This document shows positions 5,294-6,511 of a stretch of 6,511 bases of DNA, piece after piece. Positions within the stretch are counted from its first letter, which is position 1. Each line of letters begins with the position of its first letter. A model generated the notes under the pieces. That model did no database searches. It saw nothing but the letters and a program-made list of their open reading frames with translations, and had not been told where the DNA came from. The stretch covers positions 1-6,511 of the forward strand of contig JAOHFJ010000025.1 in assembly GCA_028097945.1 (NCBI GenBank). The letters run 5' to 3'. Source of the stretch: Candidatus Pelagibacter sp. (GTDB taxonomy: Bacteria > Pseudomonadota > Alphaproteobacteria > Pelagibacterales > Pelagibacteraceae). Made by a program: the position numbers and the translations under genes.

Positions 5294-6511
5294 TAAAGAT
5301 TATTAATTCTTATTAATTTTGGTTTTTGTCTAATATATTTTTGCCTCGATATTTTTGTTAGAATATTTTTAAGGTGCTTATTTGTTGATTCATGAGTAAT
5401 TACTATTATTGATGAAGATTTTTTATTCTTATCAGGATTCTGAACCAATCTTTTTATTGAAACATTGTTTTTAGAAAAAATATTAGTAATATTTGATAAC
5501 ACACCTGGTTTATCCAATACTTCAAAACGTAAATAAGCTGAAAATGTTCTTTCATCGATATTTTTAAATTTAAGGTTTTTTCTTTCTTTATTTGCTATAG
5601 AAAATGGAAATTTTATATTACCTCTTGATATAGAAGAAATATCTGAAACTAATGCAGATGTCGTCGCAGATGGACCGGCACCTTCACCTTGTATAGTACT
5701 TTGTCCCACAGGTATACCATCAACAATTACAGCATTAAGAACTCCGTCAATACTGGCAACATATGAGTCTTTTTTGATTAAAGTTGGATGTACACTTTGA
5801 TAAACATTATTTTTAACAAACTCCGCAAAACCTAATAATTTTATTTTATAGCCAAAATTATTTGCGTTATCTATATCTGTTTTATCAATGTTTTTAATGC
5901 CTTCAACGTAAATATTGTTATTTAAAAAAGAATTAAAACATAAAGAAGAAAGTATTTTCAATTTAGATGAAACATCATCGCCATTTAAGTCTGCAGAAGG
6001 ATTAGACTCTGCGTAGCCAAGTTTTTTTGCATCAAGTAAGACTTCATTAAAACTTTTGTTTTGTTTGTCCATCGAAGATAAAATATAATTAGATGTTCCA
6101 TTTAAAATGCCATAAATTCTTGATATTTTGTTAGCAACAAGTCCTTCTTTCAAAGATCTTATTATAGGTAAACCGCCACATACAGCTGCTTCAAATTCTA
6201 AATTTACTTTATTTTTCTCAGCAATTTTAGCCAGTTGATCCCCGTATTTAGCTATTAAAGCTTTATTGGCTGTAACAACATGCTTTTTATTTCTTAAAGC
6301 ACTAAAGACTAATTTTTTTGCAGGTCCTTCTGAGCCTCCAATAAGTTCAATAATCAAATCTACATCTCTAAGTTTTGTACAATCCAAATAATTATTTAAC
6401 CACTGCGATTTCTTTATTTTTATACCTCTATTTTTTCTTATATTTTTTGCAGAAACATATTTAATAATAGGTAAACAATTATTTTTTTTAGTCAGGATTT
6501 TTTTATTATCA
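5293..6511 (-). CDS. hom: Homoserine dehydrogenase with C-terminal ACT domain (5' end outside window)
   Basis: This enzyme reduces aspartate semialdehyde to homoserine, the branch point to threonine and methionine. Reading continues without a stop from the TAA at 5295-5293 to the window edge, giving 405 visible residues. The family is about 430 long, so roughly the first 25-30 residues, with the NAD(P)-binding GxGxxG, are missing. A TTG at 6387 is not the start, because the upstream in-frame residues (LPIIKYVSAKN..., ...KSQWLNNY) still match the family. Using visible-fragment numbering, ELIGG is at 55-59, VTANKALIAKYG at 79-90, NGTSNYI at 137-143, the signature A(x3)GYAESNP(x2)DLNGDDVSSK at 161-183, and GEGAGPSATTSALVSD at 275-290. 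The C-terminal ACT domain is at about 324-403 (LDKPGVLSNI at 332-341) and suggests allosteric control by an end product such as threonine. There is no aspartokinase fusion in the visible part. Translation is probably coupled to glpX through the TAATG junction. Confidence 0.95.
   Translation of the reverse strand, partial: DNKKILTKKNNCLPIIKYVSAKNIRKNRGIKIKKSQWLNNYLDCTKLRDVDLIIELIGGSEGPAKKLVFSALRNKKHVVTANKALIAKYGDQLAKIAEKNKVNLEFEAAVCGGLPIIRSLKEGLVANKISRIYGILNGTSNYILSSMDKQNKSFNEVLLDAKKLGYAESNPSADLNGDDVSSKLKILSSLCFNSFLNNNIYVEGIKNIDKTDIDNANNFGYKIKLLGFAEFVKNNVYQSVHPTLIKKDSYVASIDGVLNAVIVDGIPVGQSTIQGEGAGPSATTSALVSDISSISRGNIKFPFSIANKERKNLKFKNIDERTFSAYLRFEVLDKPGVLSNITNIFSKNNVSIKRLVQNPDKNKKSSSIIVITHESTNKHLKNILTKISRQKYIRQKPKLIRINNL

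Noticed and set aside
4797..5306. Plus-strand open frame of 169 codons
   Set aside because: It is antisense to the most conserved part of glpX (GEGE and DPLEGT motifs), so it is a shadow frame.
6385..6387. TTG as a start codon for homoserine dehydrogenase
   Set aside because: The frame stays open to the window edge, and the upstream residues still match the family. Starting here would delete the NAD-binding domain.
1..6511. CRISPR array, insertion sequence, phage, toxin-antitoxin or defence system
   Set aside because: No repeat-spacer pattern, terminal inverted repeats, transposase or integrase motifs, or defence domains were seen. The tRNA has no duplicated 3' end nearby that would mark an integrated element.

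Overview
The window is strongly AT-rich, with A/T-ending codons, long poly-A/T tracts and almost no intergenic DNA. The conserved alphaproteobacterial order hom-glpX-recJ, combined with this extreme compaction, suggests a streamlined marine alphaproteobacterium of the SAR11 (Pelagibacterales) type. That assignment is an inference from composition and gene order, not a database match.

Left end (1-1047): two divergent genes of myo-inositol catabolism share a 55-base gap. On the minus strand is the start of an inositol 2-dehydrogenase-like gene (iolG type, cut by the window edge). On the plus strand is a complete inosose dehydratase (iolE). The first would oxidise inositol to 2-keto-inositol and the second would dehydrate it.

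Rest of the window (1048-6511): one minus-strand gene train. In transcription order it holds homoserine dehydrogenase (hom, 5' end outside the window), class II fructose-1,6-bisphosphatase (glpX), single-strand exonuclease RecJ (recJ), tRNA-Glu(UUC), a short D-2-hydroxyacid dehydrogenase, and a small type IV pilin-like protein. The junctions are a 1-base overlap (hom/glpX), a 4-base overlap (glpX/recJ), a 22-base overlap (recJ/tRNA), a 7-base gap (tRNA/dehydrogenase) and a 4-base overlap (dehydrogenase/pilin-like). The train then meets iolE stop codon to stop codon with no base between. I see no terminator and no convincing internal promoter, so one transcript is the simplest reading.

The most unusual structure is around the tRNA. 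recJ ends inside the tRNA gene and uses the tRNA D-loop as its stop codon, and the next protein starts 7 bases after the encoded CCA. Maturation of the tRNA should therefore remove the recJ stop codon and leave a nearly leaderless mRNA downstream. The second oddity is a pilin-like N-terminus with Phe+1 and Glu+5 but Asn where the prepilin peptidase normally needs Gly. I found no CRISPR array, insertion sequence, phage gene or recognisable defence system.
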